64,000 nt of DNA from Pseudorhodobacter ferrugineus DSM 5888 (GCF_000420745.1 NZ_ATVN01000012.1:1-64000); one strand, 5' to 3'. Positions 7,666-17,940 are shown, counted from the first letter of the stretch. The notes: generated by a model from the sequence alone, not told the origin. A program made the numbers and translations.

Positions 7666-8442
7666 TCAACGCCCTTCAAACTGCGCAGGACGCTTTTCCA
7701 AAAACGCGATCACGCCTTCCTTGAAATCATGGGTCAGACCACAGGCGCCTTGCAGCTGCGCCTCGAGCGTCAACTGTTGGTCCAAAGTGTTGGAATGGCT
7801 GGTCCGGATCGCAGTTTTCACGCCTTTGTAGGCCGCAGTCGGGCCTTTGGCCAAATGGGCGGCGCGGGCCTGCCAATGGGCTGCAAAGCTATCGTCAGGA
7901 ATGGATTCGTAAATCATGCCCCAAGCCGCTGCCTGATCGGCGCTGATTCTATCGGCAAAAAGGGCGGCCCCCATCGCGCGGGCCGAGCCGATCTGGCGTG
8001 GCAACCAATAGGTTCCTCCTGCATCGGGGATCAGGCCAATGCGGGTAAAGGCCTGTATAAAGCTGGCCGATTGCGCCGCGATGACCACATCGGCGGCAAG
8101 CGCGACATTAGCCCCTGCCCCTGCCGCGGGCCCGTTCACGGCCGAAATCGTGGGGATCGGGCAATCGTAAATCGCGCGCAGCAAGGGTTCGTATTCATCG
8201 CGCAAGGTGCGTTCCAGATCAATGTTTGCAATCTGCGCGCGGTCGCCCAAATCCTGACCCGAACAAAACGCGCGCCCTGCCCCTGTCAGCACCAAGGCCC
8301 GCATGCTTTTACTCGCGTCTTTCACGGCATAGGTCAGCTCGGCCCGCATTTGGGTGGACAGCGCATTCATCACCTCTGGGCGGTTCAGGGTGATAACCCC
8401 CAAGCCGTCGGTTTCAGAATAAGTAATGGTTTCAAACTGCAT
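7666..8442 (-). CDS. Enoyl-CoA hydratase/isomerase family protein, PaaG-like
   Basis: A 258-residue crotonase-fold enzyme. Oxyanion-hole motifs are SGQDLGDR (about 61-68) and NGPAAGAGANVAL (about 104-116). GLIPDAGGTYWLPR keeps one acidic catalytic residue (Asp) where hydratases carry their second Glu, while the first Glu is absent, a pattern seen in isomerases such as PaaG (epoxyphenylacetyl-CoA isomerase). AAAGGAAA precedes the ATG. No other phenylacetate genes are in the window, so the substrate is uncertain; a general enoyl-CoA isomerase in fatty or aromatic acid breakdown is possible. Confidence 0.85.
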   Translation of the reverse strand: MQFETITYSETDGLGVITLNRPEVMNALSTQMRAELTYAVKDASKSMRALVLTGAGRAFCSGQDLGDRAQIANIDLERTLRDEYEPLLRAIYDCPIPTISAVNGPAAGAGANVALAADVVIAAQSASFIQAFTRIGLIPDAGGTYWLPRQIGSARAMGAALFADRISADQAAAWGMIYESIPDDSFAAHWQARAAHLAKGPTAAYKGVKTAIRTSHSNTLDQQLTLEAQLQGACGLTHDFKEGVIAFLEKRPAQFEGR

Positions 8443-8509
8443 GTCGGTTTCCTTTGTGGTTTGGCCGCAGCATAGCGGGCGCGCCCCAAAGGGAAAGCAG
8501 AACGATACG

Positions 8510-8965
8510 TCAGTCTTTCAAAATTTCGGCAAGCCGCATTTCTTCGTCTTGCGACAGGTCGGTGGTGCCCGTCTCGGCCGCCCCGCGACGGCGACTCACA
8601 TAGGTGCCTGCCACAATGCCGCCAAGGGACAGCATTAAAGGCCCTGCAATCCACAGGATCAAGTTGGTCCCTTTCGATGTCGGGTTCAGCAGCACATATT
8701 CACCATAGCGATCAACAATATAGGCAATTGCGGCTGTATCGGTATCACCCGCCACCAGCCGTTCGCGCAGCAATAGCCGCAAGTCGCGCGCAAGGTCGGC
8801 GTTGCTGTCGTCGATATTCTCATTCCGGCAGACAAGGCAACGCAGATCCTTGGACAAGGTGCGCGCGCGGGCCTCGAGTGCCGGATCGGACAGTATTTCA
8901 TCGGGCTGCACCGCCAAAACCGGCGTGGCAATCAGGGCAAGCGAGAGGATAAGAGGACGCATCAT
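8510..8965 (-). CDS. ccmH: Cytochrome c maturation protein CcmH (thiol reductase subunit)
   Basis: A 151-residue protein with signal peptide (1-19), the LRCLVCRNENI motif with Cys43 and Cys46 that reduces apocytochrome c CXXCH thiols before haem ligation, and one membrane anchor (about 100-122). ATG 8965 overlaps the ccmF stop (ATGA), so the two are translationally coupled. Length fits the short CcmH/CcmL type; the TPR part (CcmI) is a separate gene elsewhere. Confidence 0.93.
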   Translation of the reverse strand: MMRPLILSLALIATPVLAVQPDEILSDPALEARARTLSKDLRCLVCRNENIDDSNADLARDLRLLLRERLVAGDTDTAAIAYIVDRYGEYVLLNPTSKGTNLILWIAGPLMLSLGGIVAGTYVSRRRGAAETGTTDLSQDEEMRLAEILKD

Positions 8966-10935
8966 TCCGCAGGCACCGCCTTTGTTGCCCGCGCCCGTGC
9001 GCCTGCCGCCACGCGGTAGCGCCTGTCTGCAAGGCTGATAAATCCTCCCAAGGCCATCAACATAGACCCGCCCCAAATCCAGTTGGCGAAGGGTTTGAAA
9101 TAGCTACGCACCGCCCATGACCCGTCATCTTGTGCGTCGCCAATGACCATATAGAGGTCGCGGGTAAAACCGTAATCAATCCCTGCCTCGGTCGTGGGCA
9201 TAGCGGCCACGGGATAAACCCGTTTTTCGGGGTAAACGGTCGCGACCGCCGCACCATTATGGGTGATGTCCATCCGCGCCATTGTTGTAAAATAGTTCGG
9301 CCCTGTTTCCTTTTCAACAGAGGTTAAGGTGACGGTGTACCCTTCAAGATCATAGCTTTCGCCTACCTGCATGGTCCGTATATCTTCGACCTGCCAGGCC
9401 ATCATCGCGGCCACGGCAAAAACGGTGACGCCAAAACCAGTATGGGCTGTGAATTTGCCCCAATCAGCGCGCGGCAAGCGCAGGATGCGGCCCATCCGGT
9501 CTGCGACGGACCCACGCCCCGATCTCAGCCACAGATCCACCATCGCGCCAAACACGACCCAAGCGCCAAGCCCGAGGCCGATAGGCCCAAGCGCCGAGCG
9601 GCCAGTTTGCATGGCAAAGGCCAACAGCCCTAACGACACTGCCAGCACCATTGCAGGTATCAAAGCACGAAGCGGACGGCCCAAGACGGCACGTTTCCAC
9701 GACAAGATTGCACCCAAAGGTAGCAGTAAGGCCAGCACAATCATAAACGGGGTAAAGGCGGCGTTAAAGAACGGCTCCCCCACGCTGAGCTTGCGATCCC
9801 AAAGAAGTTCCGCGACTAATGGCCAGATTGTGCCGACAAAAACCACCATACAAGACACGGCCAGCAACAGGTTGTTGACGACCAATGCGCTTTCGCGGCT
9901 GACGGGAGCGAACAGGCCTTTGGCCTCCATCGCACCCGCACGGAACGCAAACAGCATCAATGCGCCGCCCATAAAGAAGGCGAGGATCAGCAGAATGAAC
10001 ACGCCGCGTTCAGGGTCATTGGCAAAGGCATGGACCGAGGTGATAACGCCGGAGCGGACGATAAACGTACCTATAAGCGAAAAGCCAAAGGCAAGAATGG
10101 CGAGCAGGATGGTCCACGCCTTCAACGCCTCGCGTTTTTCCACCACGATGGCAGAATGCAAGAGAGCTGCTCCGATCAGCCAAGGCATAAAGCTTGCGTT
10201 TTCTACCGGATCCCAGAACCAAAACCCGCCCCAACCAAGTTCGTAATAGGCCCACCACGACCCCAAAGCGATACCGATGGTCAGAAAAACCCACGCAGCC
10301 AAGGTCCACGGACGGACCCAGCGGCCCCAAGCGGCATCGACGCGCCCCTCAATCAGTGCAGCAACCGCAAAAGAAAATGCAACCGACATGCCGACATAGC
10401 CGAGATAGAGAAACGGTGGATGAAAGGCCAACCCGGGATCTTGCAACAGGGGGTTCAGGTCTTGGCCGTTGAAGGGCGGCACAGCCAAGCGCACAAAGGG
10501 ATTCGAGGTGAATAGCATAAACGCAAGGAACGCCACGCCAATACTGCCCTGCACGCCCAAAACCCGCGCCCGCAGGGTTGGCGGCAAGTTGGTACCAAAC
10601 CATGCGACCGACGCGCCAAAGGCCGCCAAGATCAATGACCAGAGCAGCAAAGACCCTTCGTGGTTGCCCCAAACGCCCGCCACTTTGTAAAGCATCGGCT
10701 TTAACGTGTGAGAGTTGTTGACGACCAGGGCCACGGAAAAGTCTGACGTGACAAAGGCATAGGTCAGGGCGGCAAAGCTGGTGGCGACAAGGAGAAGCTG
10801 CACACTTGCAGCCACCTCGCCAGCGGCCATCCATCCGGTCCAGCGAAAATGCGCGCCCACCAAAGGCATGACAGTTTGGATCATCGCCACAAACAAAGCG
10901 AGGATAAGTACGAAATGGCCAAGCTCGACAATCAT
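8962..10935 (-). CDS. ccmF: Haem lyase subunit CcmF
   Basis: A 657-residue polytopic inner-membrane protein of the cytochrome c maturation system I. It carries the haem-handling tryptophan-rich WWD segment WGGFWFWDPVENASFMPWL and conserved periplasmic histidine loops, and many membrane helices along its length. With CcmH it attaches haem delivered by CcmE to apocytochromes in the periplasm. AGGAT lies about 8 nt before ATG 10935. ccmE is not next to it in this window; a short gap and the Lrp regulator gene follow instead. Confidence 0.95.
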   Translation of the reverse strand: MIVELGHFVLILALFVAMIQTVMPLVGAHFRWTGWMAAGEVAASVQLLLVATSFAALTYAFVTSDFSVALVVNNSHTLKPMLYKVAGVWGNHEGSLLLWSLILAAFGASVAWFGTNLPPTLRARVLGVQGSIGVAFLAFMLFTSNPFVRLAVPPFNGQDLNPLLQDPGLAFHPPFLYLGYVGMSVAFSFAVAALIEGRVDAAWGRWVRPWTLAAWVFLTIGIALGSWWAYYELGWGGFWFWDPVENASFMPWLIGAALLHSAIVVEKREALKAWTILLAILAFGFSLIGTFIVRSGVITSVHAFANDPERGVFILLILAFFMGGALMLFAFRAGAMEAKGLFAPVSRESALVVNNLLLAVSCMVVFVGTIWPLVAELLWDRKLSVGEPFFNAAFTPFMIVLALLLPLGAILSWKRAVLGRPLRALIPAMVLAVSLGLLAFAMQTGRSALGPIGLGLGAWVVFGAMVDLWLRSGRGSVADRMGRILRLPRADWGKFTAHTGFGVTVFAVAAMMAWQVEDIRTMQVGESYDLEGYTVTLTSVEKETGPNYFTTMARMDITHNGAAVATVYPEKRVYPVAAMPTTEAGIDYGFTRDLYMVIGDAQDDGSWAVRSYFKPFANWIWGGSMLMALGGFISLADRRYRVAAGARARATKAVPAE

Positions 10936-11026
10936 TGGGGCATCCTGTTTGCACACGTTATCGTTAGCCTAGCGTGATTTTGCGGTGGGGCCAATGGGGA
11001 TGCGTTAAGCCGTCGCAGTCATGTGA

Positions 11027-11467
11027 TCAAGACATGCGGCGCGAAGCGGCGCGGCGGGTAGACAGCAAAAGATTAGTTTCGGACGTTACAACCCCATCAA
11101 TTTCGCGCACCCGAAACATCACCTCGTCCAGTTCAGGCAAGGTTGACGTACCGATTTCGGCAATCAAGTCCCATCGCCCATTGGTCGAATGCACAGCAAT
11201 CACGGCCGGAATACCCGCCAGCCGGGCCATCGTCTTTTCCGCACCTCGACCCTCGATCCCGATCATCATAAGCGCGCGCACGGGGGACGCCATTACATCA
11301 CCGCGCGTCAGAACTGAAAACCCTGCGATCTCGCCCGAGGCTTGCAATCTTTCCATCCGCGCGCGCACTGTCGCACGAGCCAGCCCCAGCCGCCCCGCAA
11401 GGTCAGACAGCGATGCGCGGCCATCGCGGCGCAATTCAGCAATCAAGGCGTGATCAATATCGTCCAT
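11027..11467 (-). CDS. Lrp/AsnC-family transcriptional regulator
   Basis: A 146-residue regulator with an N-terminal helix-turn-helix (about 1-50; LSDLAGRLGLARATVRARME) and a C-terminal RAM/ligand-binding domain (about 65-140). ATG 11467 (AAGG upstream) is preferred over an ATG 21 nt earlier that lacks a ribosome site. It is divergent from the arginase operon, so it most likely responds to arginine or ornithine and controls that operon and itself. An AT-rich dyad at 11517-11532 is the likely operator. Confidence 0.9.
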   Translation of the reverse strand: MDDIDHALIAELRRDGRASLSDLAGRLGLARATVRARMERLQASGEIAGFSVLTRGDVMASPVRALMMIGIEGRGAEKTMARLAGIPAVIAVHSTNGRWDLIAEIGTSTLPELDEVMFRVREIDGVVTSETNLLLSTRRAASRRMS

Positions 11468-11516
11468 TTCGGCGTTCTTACCTTGCATTATGTACGTAAG
11501 ATTAGTCAAATTGGCA

Positions 11517-11532
11517 AAAATATAGATATTTT
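11517..11532. promoter_or_regulatory. Candidate Lrp-type operator
   Basis: AAAATAT-AG-ATATTTT, a 7-bp inverted repeat with a 2-nt centre, lies in the 115-nt divergent region between the Lrp-type regulator and arginase. AT-rich dyads of this kind are typical Lrp/AsnC sites. No binding data. Confidence 0.55.
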
Positions 11533-11582
11533 CTGCCGGTATATCAAAGCAAATCTGGCATAACCCTGACATGGAGTTTTCA

Positions 11583-12509
11583 ATGCCCAAGCACTGCATT
11601 CTGATCGGCGCCCCAATTGACGCAGGCCAACGCCGCGCCGGCTGTCTTATGGGGCCCGCTGCCTACCGTGTTGCGGGCCTTGCGCAAACCCTGCGCGACC
11701 TTGGGCACGGCGTCGAGGATATGGGCGATGTGGATATTGTTCCTGCAACAGATGCCACCTGCGATAACCCCGCAGTGCATTCTCTGGCCGAAGTTGTGGG
11801 GTGGTCGAACGCCCTGCGCACCGCGACAGATAGCGCGCTGAACACGGGATTTCCGATCATCATGGGTGGCGACCACTCATTGGCTTTGGGTTCGGTCGCA
11901 GGGGCTGCGGCCCATGCTGCGGCCAAAGGTAAGCCGTTGTTTTTGTTGTGGCTGGATGCGCATTCCGACTTTCACACCCCCTTAACCACGACGAGCGGCA
12001 ACTTGCATGGTACGCCCGTCGCCTATTTCACCGGGCGTGACGGATTTGATGCCTTTGGCCCCTTCCCTGCCGTGATCCCACCAGAGAACATCTGCCTGTT
12101 CGGCATCCGCTCGGTTGACCCTGCAGAGCACGCGGCGTTGCTGGAACATGATATTGAAATCAATGACATGCGCGTGCTGGATGAATATGGCATCGTCAAG
12201 CCCCTGCGCGACTTTCTGGATAAGGTCGTGGCGGCGGGCGGTATGCTGCATGTGTCGCTGGACGTGGATTTTCTGGACCCGTCGATTGCACCGGCTGTGG
12301 GCACCACGGTGCCGGGTGGCACCACGATCCGCGAGGCGCATTTGGTGATGGAATTGCTGCATGAAAGCGGGCTTGTCACTTCGCTAGATCTGGTAGAGCT
12401 GAACCCGTTCCTTGACGAACGCGGGCGCACGGCACGCCTGATGGTTGATCTGGTGGCATCCTTGATGGGGCGCAAAGTGTTTGACCGGCCTACGCGGAGC
12501 TTTGGCTAA
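11583..12509 (+). CDS. rocF: Arginase
   Basis: A 308-residue ureohydrolase that splits arginine to ornithine and urea. Binuclear manganese ligands are visible in GGDHS (95-99), DAHSDFHT (125-132) and DVDFLDP (about 229-235). ATG 11583 is chosen because GGAG lies 7 nt upstream; an in-frame ATG at 11571 has no site. It heads a three-gene operon: the CtlX-like gene starts 1 nt after its stop and ornithine cyclodeaminase follows, so ornithine is routed to proline. Likely controlled by the divergent Lrp-type regulator. Confidence 0.95.
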   Translation: MPKHCILIGAPIDAGQRRAGCLMGPAAYRVAGLAQTLRDLGHGVEDMGDVDIVPATDATCDNPAVHSLAEVVGWSNALRTATDSALNTGFPIIMGGDHSLALGSVAGAAAHAAAKGKPLFLLWLDAHSDFHTPLTTTSGNLHGTPVAYFTGRDGFDAFGPFPAVIPPENICLFGIRSVDPAEHAALLEHDIEINDMRVLDEYGIVKPLRDFLDKVVAAGGMLHVSLDVDFLDPSIAPAVGTTVPGGTTIREAHLVMELLHESGLVTSLDLVELNPFLDERGRTARLMVDLVASLMGRKVFDRPTRSFG

Positions 12510-12510
12510 T

Positions 12511-13476
12511 ATGGCACCCAAACCCGCCCCTTTACGCCGCAATCTGGCCAAAGCGCCGGATGCCGTAATCATGATCCGCTCGCATGCGTTTCACCCAAAC
12601 CCCGAAACCCATGCCGACAACGCCTTTCAACGCAAAGCAAATGCCGCACGGGATGCGGGATCGGTGCATACATTGGCCGAGTTTGACGTGGGCGTGGCAC
12701 AGCTGCACAGCGCAGGCGTGAGGGTGCTTGTGTTTGATGATGATGACAGCTGCGACACGCCGGATTCGGTTTTCCCGAACAACTGGTTTTCCACCCAGAC
12801 CGGCGGGCATGTGGCTGTGTATCCGATGTTTGCCCCATCGCGGCGGCGCGAACGGCGGCAGGATGTGCTGGACTTTCTGAAAACTGCTTACCGCGTACAA
12901 GACATCATTGACTATTCATGGCTGGAACAGGACGGGCTAGCGCTGGAAGGCACAGGGGCGATGGTGCTTGACCATATCCGCCGCATTGCGTTCACCTTGA
13001 AATCCAACCGCGCTGATCCGATAGCCTTGGAACGGTTCTGCACCAATTTCGGTTATGAGCCGATGATATTTGACGCGCATGACCATGAGGGCAAAGAGAT
13101 CTACCATACCAATGTATTGATGTGCATTGGCACCGATATGGCAATGGTCGGGCTGGAGCAAATCATCAACCCCGCGCGGCGCGCCGAGATTGTGGAACGG
13201 CTAGAAGAAACCGGACGCGAGGTAATTTTCCTGTCTTCCGTCAAGATTGCAGGATTTTCTGGAAATGCGATTGAGCTGACGGGTGACGCGGGCCGTTTTT
13301 TGTGCATGTCTACCACGACGCGGGAGTCCTTGAGTGCAGAAAACCGTGCGCGATTGGAAGGCATGATGCCACTCATGGCGCTGGATGTGCCAACGATTGA
13401 ACTGGCGGGTGGATCGGTGCGCTGCATGATTGCAGACATCCATCTGACGCCACGTGCGGGCGCAACTGCCCAATAG
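12511..13476 (+). CDS. ctlX: CtlX-type arginine deiminase-related hydrolase
   Basis: A 321-residue member of the guanidino-modifying (amidinotransferase/deiminase) superfamily. Landmarks are FPNNWFS (88-94), the HTNVLM segment with the catalytic His (about 201) and the catalytic Cys305 in GGSVRCMIADIHL. CtlX proteins are linked to citrulline utilisation in other bacteria. Here the gene lies between arginase and ornithine cyclodeaminase, 1 nt after the arginase stop, which fits conversion of citrulline or a related ureido/guanidino compound to ornithine. The precise substrate cannot be read from sequence. Confidence 0.8.
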   Translation: MAPKPAPLRRNLAKAPDAVIMIRSHAFHPNPETHADNAFQRKANAARDAGSVHTLAEFDVGVAQLHSAGVRVLVFDDDDSCDTPDSVFPNNWFSTQTGGHVAVYPMFAPSRRRERRQDVLDFLKTAYRVQDIIDYSWLEQDGLALEGTGAMVLDHIRRIAFTLKSNRADPIALERFCTNFGYEPMIFDAHDHEGKEIYHTNVLMCIGTDMAMVGLEQIINPARRAEIVERLEETGREVIFLSSVKIAGFSGNAIELTGDAGRFLCMSTTTRESLSAENRARLEGMMPLMALDVPTIELAGGSVRCMIADIHLTPRAGATAQ

Positions 13477-13516
13477 CATTTTGCGCCCCCCGCAGAACGA
13501 CCAAATGGAGACAAAC

Positions 13517-14560
13517 ATGAAGACCCCCTCGAAACAGGCCTATGTGCCTTTTGTCAGCGTTGCCAATATGATGAAGATCGTTCTTCATATTGGAATTGAA
13601 CGCGTGATGGCCGATTTGGTGCAGGAAATCGAAGCTGATTTCCGGCGTTGGGGCAAATTTGACAAAACCCCGCGGGTAGCGAGCCATTCCGACGTGGGGG
13701 TGATCGAATTGATGCCAACCTCGGATGGGGAAACCTATGGGTTCAAATATGTGAACGGGCATCCATCCAACATGAAGAAAGGACTGCAAACCGTTACAGC
13801 CTTTGGACTTTTGGCAAGTGTCGATACGGGTTATCCGATCCTTTTGTCAGAAATGACTATTCTAACGGCGCTGCGCACAGCGGCGACCAGTGCGATGGCT
13901 GCCAAATGGTTGGCCCCCAAAGGCGCGCGCGTAATGGCGTTGATTGGCAATGGCGCGCAGGCCGAGTTTCAGGCGCTGGCGTTTAAGGCGATCTGCGGCA
14001 TCGACGAGGTCCGATTTTACGACATTGACCCCGCCGCCACCGCAAAATGCGTGGCAAACCTGCAGGGGCGCGGGATCAAGTTGACAGCCTGTAAGACACC
14101 AGAGGCGGCGATTGAAGGTGCGCAGATCATCACCACTGTGACGGCGGACAAGCAATTAGCGACGATCCTGACCGATAACATGGTCGGCTCGGGCGTACAT
14201 ATCAACGGGGTCGGCGGTGACTGCCCTGGCAAGACCGAATTGCACCGCGACATTTTGCTGCGGTCGTCGATCTTTGTGGAGTACCCAGCGCAGACGCGAG
14301 TTGAAGGCGAGATCCAGCAACTGGACGCAGACCATCCGGTGACAGAGCTTTGGCAAGTGATTACAGGCGAATTGGCGGGCCGGACCAGTGCTGCGCAGGT
14401 TACCTTGTTCGATAGTGTGGGCTTTGCAATCGAGGACTTCTCGGCACTACGTTATATTCACAGCAAACTGGCCGAAACCGGCATGTGTGAGCAGTTGGAT
14501 ATTGTGGCCGACCCCGATGATCCAAGGGACTTGTTCGGGATGCTGCTCCGCTCTGCCTGA
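13517..14560 (+). CDS. ocd: Ornithine cyclodeaminase
   Basis: A 347-residue enzyme of the ornithine cyclodeaminase/mu-crystallin family that converts ornithine to proline and ammonia with bound NAD. The Rossmann motif ALIGNGAQAEFQALAF is present, followed by the family's FYDIDP segment. ATG 13517 has GGAG at 6 nt; the ATG 12 nt earlier lacks one. It is the last gene of the arginase operon and closes the arginine-ornithine-proline route. A hairpin repeat at 14595 follows and may end the transcript. Confidence 0.93.
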   Translation: MKTPSKQAYVPFVSVANMMKIVLHIGIERVMADLVQEIEADFRRWGKFDKTPRVASHSDVGVIELMPTSDGETYGFKYVNGHPSNMKKGLQTVTAFGLLASVDTGYPILLSEMTILTALRTAATSAMAAKWLAPKGARVMALIGNGAQAEFQALAFKAICGIDEVRFYDIDPAATAKCVANLQGRGIKLTACKTPEAAIEGAQIITTVTADKQLATILTDNMVGSGVHINGVGGDCPGKTELHRDILLRSSIFVEYPAQTRVEGEIQQLDADHPVTELWQVITGELAGRTSAAQVTLFDSVGFAIEDFSALRYIHSKLAETGMCEQLDIVADPDDPRDLFGMLLRSA

Positions 14561-14594
14561 GCGGGTTTTGCAAGAGCGGATTTTGGACAAACAA

Positions 14595-14625
14595 GGGGGC
14601 GCTCGCGCCCCCTGAGGATATTTTA
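14595..14625 (+). repeat. GC hairpin plus GAGGATATTTT (intergenic repeat copy b), possible terminator
   Basis: GGGGGCG-CTCG-CGCCCCC (14595-14612), then TGAGGATATTTT. It belongs to the same general type as the copies at 6552, 41528 and 47775 but with a shorter stem. Placed just after the ornithine cyclodeaminase operon, it could terminate it, although the T-tract is weak. Confidence 0.65.
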
Positions 14626-14837
14626 GTCGTAAAGACAGCGGACGTGTTTTACGAGTTTCAAATACTGTTGATTAATGATTTAGAAACAAAGACTTGAAGC
14701 CTTGGATTAGGATCCGTTAGAGGTTCGGGCGAATTGACCGGCATGGCGGGATTGCACCCTATATGCGCGATGGTCTATAGTTCGGGCAACTAGATATAGC
14801 CCTGCTGTGCGGGGCCGGAAAAGAAAGAGCGGCAGAC

Positions 14838-17609
14838 GTGGTAGACCGTCCGGAAGACACTGAAAACACTGATGAAATCATTGAACGCATGGCCCATGAC
14901 GGCCCGCAGGTTTCAATCATTGATGAAATGAAAACGGCTTATCTGGATTACGCGATGAGCGTGATCGTCAGCCGCGCCATTCCAGACCTTCGCGACGGTT
15001 TGAAACCGGTTCACCGCCGTATTTTGTATGCGATGAACGAGGTCGGCAACACGATTGACAAACCCTACCGCAAATCGTCGCGCCCCGTGGCCGATACGAT
15101 GGGCAAATACCACCCGCATGGTGACAGCGCTATTTACGACGCATTGGTGCGGATGGCGCAAAATTTCAGCATGTCTTTGGTGCTGTTGGACGGCCAAGGC
15201 AACTTTGGCTCGATGGACGGTGACCGGGCTGCGGCGTTTCGCTATACGGAAGTGCGGATGGCCAAAACGGCGAACTTCCTTTTGGCCGATATCGACAAAG
15301 ACACCGTTGATTTTCAAGACAATTATGATGGCAAGGACCGTGAGCCGACTGTTTTGCCGGCCCGCTACCCGAACATGCTGGTCAATGGGGCCGGCGGTAT
15401 TGCCGTGGGCATGGCGACCAACATTCCGCCGCATAACCTGGGTGAAGTGATTGACGGCACTTTGGCCCTGATTGCCGACCCTGACCTGTCGACCGAGGCG
15501 TTGATGGAGATTATCCCCGCCCCCGATTTTCCAACTGGTGGGGTTATTCTGGGCCGGTCCGGTGCGCGTAAGGCGTATTTGGAAGGGCGCGGATCGGTCA
15601 TTATCCGCGCCAAGACGCGGGTTGAGGAAATTCGTAAAGACCGCTGGGCGATTATCATTGATGAGATCCCCTATCAGGTGAACAAGGCAACGATGATCGA
15701 AAAGATCGCCGAATTGGTCCGCGAAAAGCGGGTTGAGGGCATTGCGCATGTGCAAGACGAATCTGATCGGATTGGCGTGCGCGTAGTGATTGAACTGAAG
15801 CGCGATGCGACAGCGGATGTGGTGCTGAACCAATTGTTCCGCTTTTCGCCAATGCAAATCCATTTCGGCTGTAACATGTTGGCGCTGAATGGTGGGCGAC
15901 CTGAACAGCTTACCCTGCGTGATTTTCTGACCTATTTCATCACGTTCCGCGAAGAAGTTGTCGCGCGCCGCACCGCGTTTGAGTTGCGCAAGGCGCGCGA
16001 GCGGAGCCATATTCTGTGCGGTTTGGCTGTGGCAGTTTCCAATGTGGATGAGGTGGTTGCGACCATCCGGTCATCCGCTGATGCCGGTGAGGCGCGGGAG
16101 CGCTTGATGACGCGGCGCTGGCCTGCGGGGGAAATCATACCCTTTATCCAGCTGATCGATGACCCGTCCCACAAGGTCAATGATGACGGCACATATAACC
16201 TGTCCGAAATTCAGGCCCGCGCGATTTTGGACCTGCGCTTGCAGCGCCTAACCGCCTTTGGCGTGGGCGAGATTACGGACGAGCTGCAAGAGCTGGCTGG
16301 CAAGATAAAGGATTACCTTGAAATTCTGGGCAGCCGTGAGCGGATCATGGGCATCATCGCCGCCGAGCTGACCGAAGTAAAAGAACTGTTTGCAGTGCCC
16401 CGCCGGACCCAAATTTCCGATTGGTCAGGCGATATGGAAGACGAAGACCTGATCGAGCGTGAGGATATGGTCGTGACCATTACCTCGGGTGGGTACATCA
16501 AGCGCACAGCGTTGCATGAATTCCGTGCCCAAAAGCGCGGCGGCAAGGGCCTATCGTCCATGTCGACCAAAGAGGACGACGTGGTGACGACGCTGTTCGT
16601 GGCCAACACTCATACGCAGCTGTTGTTCTTTACGACCGATGGGATGGTCTACAAGCTGAAATGCTGGCGCTTGCCGCTGTCGGGGCGCAATGCGCGTGGC
16701 AAGGCGATGGTCAACATTCTGCCAATTGTGGCGGGTGTGTCGATTGCGGCTATTCTGCCCGTCGATGTCCCAGACGACGAATGGGATGATTTGCAGATCT
16801 TCTTTGCCACTTCCGACGGTGATGTGCGCCAAAACGCGCTGTCTGATTTCACCAATGTGATGCGCAACGGTAAGATTGCGATGAAGCTGCCGGATGGCGT
16901 TTCGCTGGTAAATGCACGGATTTGCGACGAAAATGATGACATCATGCTGGTGACATCGGGTGGTCGAGCGATCCGCTTCCCCACCACCGAAGTGCGCGTG
17001 TTCAAAAGCCGTGGATCGACGGGCGTGCGCGGCATTCGTTTGCAAGATGATGACACAGTGGTTTCCATGTCAGTGATCCGACATTTTGACGCGACCCCTG
17101 ATGAACGCGCCGCTTATCTGAAAATGCGCCGTCAGCAAGAAGGCGTGATGGACGAGCCGGAGAGCGACGAGGAAGAAACCGTCTTGGCAGGCGAGTTGTC
17201 GGCCGAGCGCTTTGCCGAGATGCAGGTCTTTGAAGACCTGATCCTGACCATCACTCAAGGTGGGTCGGGCAAGCTGTCATCTAGCCACGACTATCCCGTG
17301 CGCGGGCGTGGGGGCCAAGGGGTTAAGGCGATGGCGGGCCGCAATGGCGCGCTGGTGGCGTGCTTCCCTGTGGAGCGGTCGGATCAGGTGATGTTGGCTA
17401 CATCGACAGGCCAATCCATTCGTGTGCCGGTAGAGGGAATTTCTTTCCGGTCGCGTGCGGCCGGTGGCGTGAAGGTGTTCAATACCGGCGCGGGCGAAGT
17501 TGTCGTATCGGTGGCGCGGGTTGCCGATCAAGGCGATGAGGATGGCGCGGTCATTGAAGGTGACGCCGTGGTCGAAACGGCTGTCGAGCCGGGTACAGAA
17601 ACGGAATGA
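14838..17609 (+). CDS. gyrA: DNA gyrase subunit A
   Basis: A 923-residue type II topoisomerase subunit that cuts and rejoins DNA. The catalytic Tyr136 lies in [10 protein letters not shown]. The quinolone-determining region reads [15 protein letters not shown] with Ser97 and Asp101, the drug-sensitive residues. The C-terminal beta-pinwheel repeats follow (several GG-containing blades and a GQGV motif near 835). The start is GTG 14838 with GAAAGAG upstream. The C terminus is acidic. Its TGA overlaps the next ATG by 4 nt. Confidence 0.98.
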   Translation: MVDRPEDTENTDEIIERMAHDGPQVSIIDEMKTAYLDYAMSVIVSRAIPDLRDGLKPVHRRILYAMNEVGNTIDKPYRKSSRPVADTMGKYHPHGDSAIYDALVRMAQNFSMSLVLLDGQGNFGSMDGDRAAAFRYTEVRMAKTANFLLADIDKDTVDFQDNYDGKDREPTVLPARYPNMLVNGAGGIAVGMATNIPPHNLGEVIDGTLALIADPDLSTEALMEIIPAPDFPTGGVILGRSGARKAYLEGRGSVIIRAKTRVEEIRKDRWAIIIDEIPYQVNKATMIEKIAELVREKRVEGIAHVQDESDRIGVRVVIELKRDATADVVLNQLFRFSPMQIHFGCNMLALNGGRPEQLTLRDFLTYFITFREEVVARRTAFELRKARERSHILCGLAVAVSNVDEVVATIRSSADAGEARERLMTRRWPAGEIIPFIQLIDDPSHKVNDDGTYNLSEIQARAILDLRLQRLTAFGVGEITDELQELAGKIKDYLEILGSRERIMGIIAAELTEVKELFAVPRRTQISDWSGDMEDEDLIEREDMVVTITSGGYIKRTALHEFRAQKRGGKGLSSMSTKEDDVVTTLFVANTHTQLLFFTTDGMVYKLKCWRLPLSGRNARGKAMVNILPIVAGVSIAAILPVDVPDDEWDDLQIFFATSDGDVRQNALSDFTNVMRNGKIAMKLPDGVSLVNARICDENDDIMLVTSGGRAIRFPTTEVRVFKSRGSTGVRGIRLQDDDTVVSMSVIRHFDATPDERAAYLKMRRQQEGVMDEPESDEEETVLAGELSAERFAEMQVFEDLILTITQGGSGKLSSSHDYPVRGRGGQGVKAMAGRNGALVACFPVERSDQVMLATSTGQSIRVPVEGISFRSRAAGGVKVFNTGAGEVVVSVARVADQGDEDGAVIEGDAVVETAVEPGTETE

Positions 17610-17929
17610 CCCTGCCGGGGCTGGTCGAGGCATTGGAAAGCTTGGCCAGCCGGGCTGAGGTGGTATCTTACGGTGCGTTGGCCCGGAGATTGGCCCTGCC
17701 CTCGCCCGGCAGCATCGCCAGGCTGACCCAGGCACTTGAAGCGTTGATGGTCGAAGACGCAACAACAGGGCGGCCGTTCAGGGCTGCCCTGTGTCACGCG
17801 CGGCTGGCGGGCGAATTGCCGGCGCATGGTTATTTTGACAAAGCGCAGGCCCTGGGGCGGTTCGATGGCGGTGACCGGCTGGCCCATGTGCAAGCCGAAC
17901 GCGCGCAGCTTTACGCCGCTCGGTCATGA
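17606..17929 (+). CDS. Small conserved-looking protein translationally coupled to gyrA
   Basis: A 107-residue soluble protein whose ATG overlaps the gyrA stop (ATGA). No family was recognised with confidence. It contains [22 protein letters not shown], which resembles a small winged-helix or alkyltransferase-like helix region, then [11 protein letters not shown] and [11 protein letters not shown]. The tight coupling suggests production in fixed ratio with gyrase subunit A. A nucleic-acid-binding role is only a guess. Confidence 0.7.
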   Translation: MTLPGLVEALESLASRAEVVSYGALARRLALPSPGSIARLTQALEALMVEDATTGRPFRAALCHARLAGELPAHGYFDKAQALGRFDGGDRLAHVQAERAQLYAARS

Positions 17930-17940
17930 CGGGGTATGCA

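Noticed and set aside
14913-16010. 365-codon minus-strand frame opposite gyrA
   Set aside because: Shadow of gyrA; His/Arg-rich translation typical of antisense frames.
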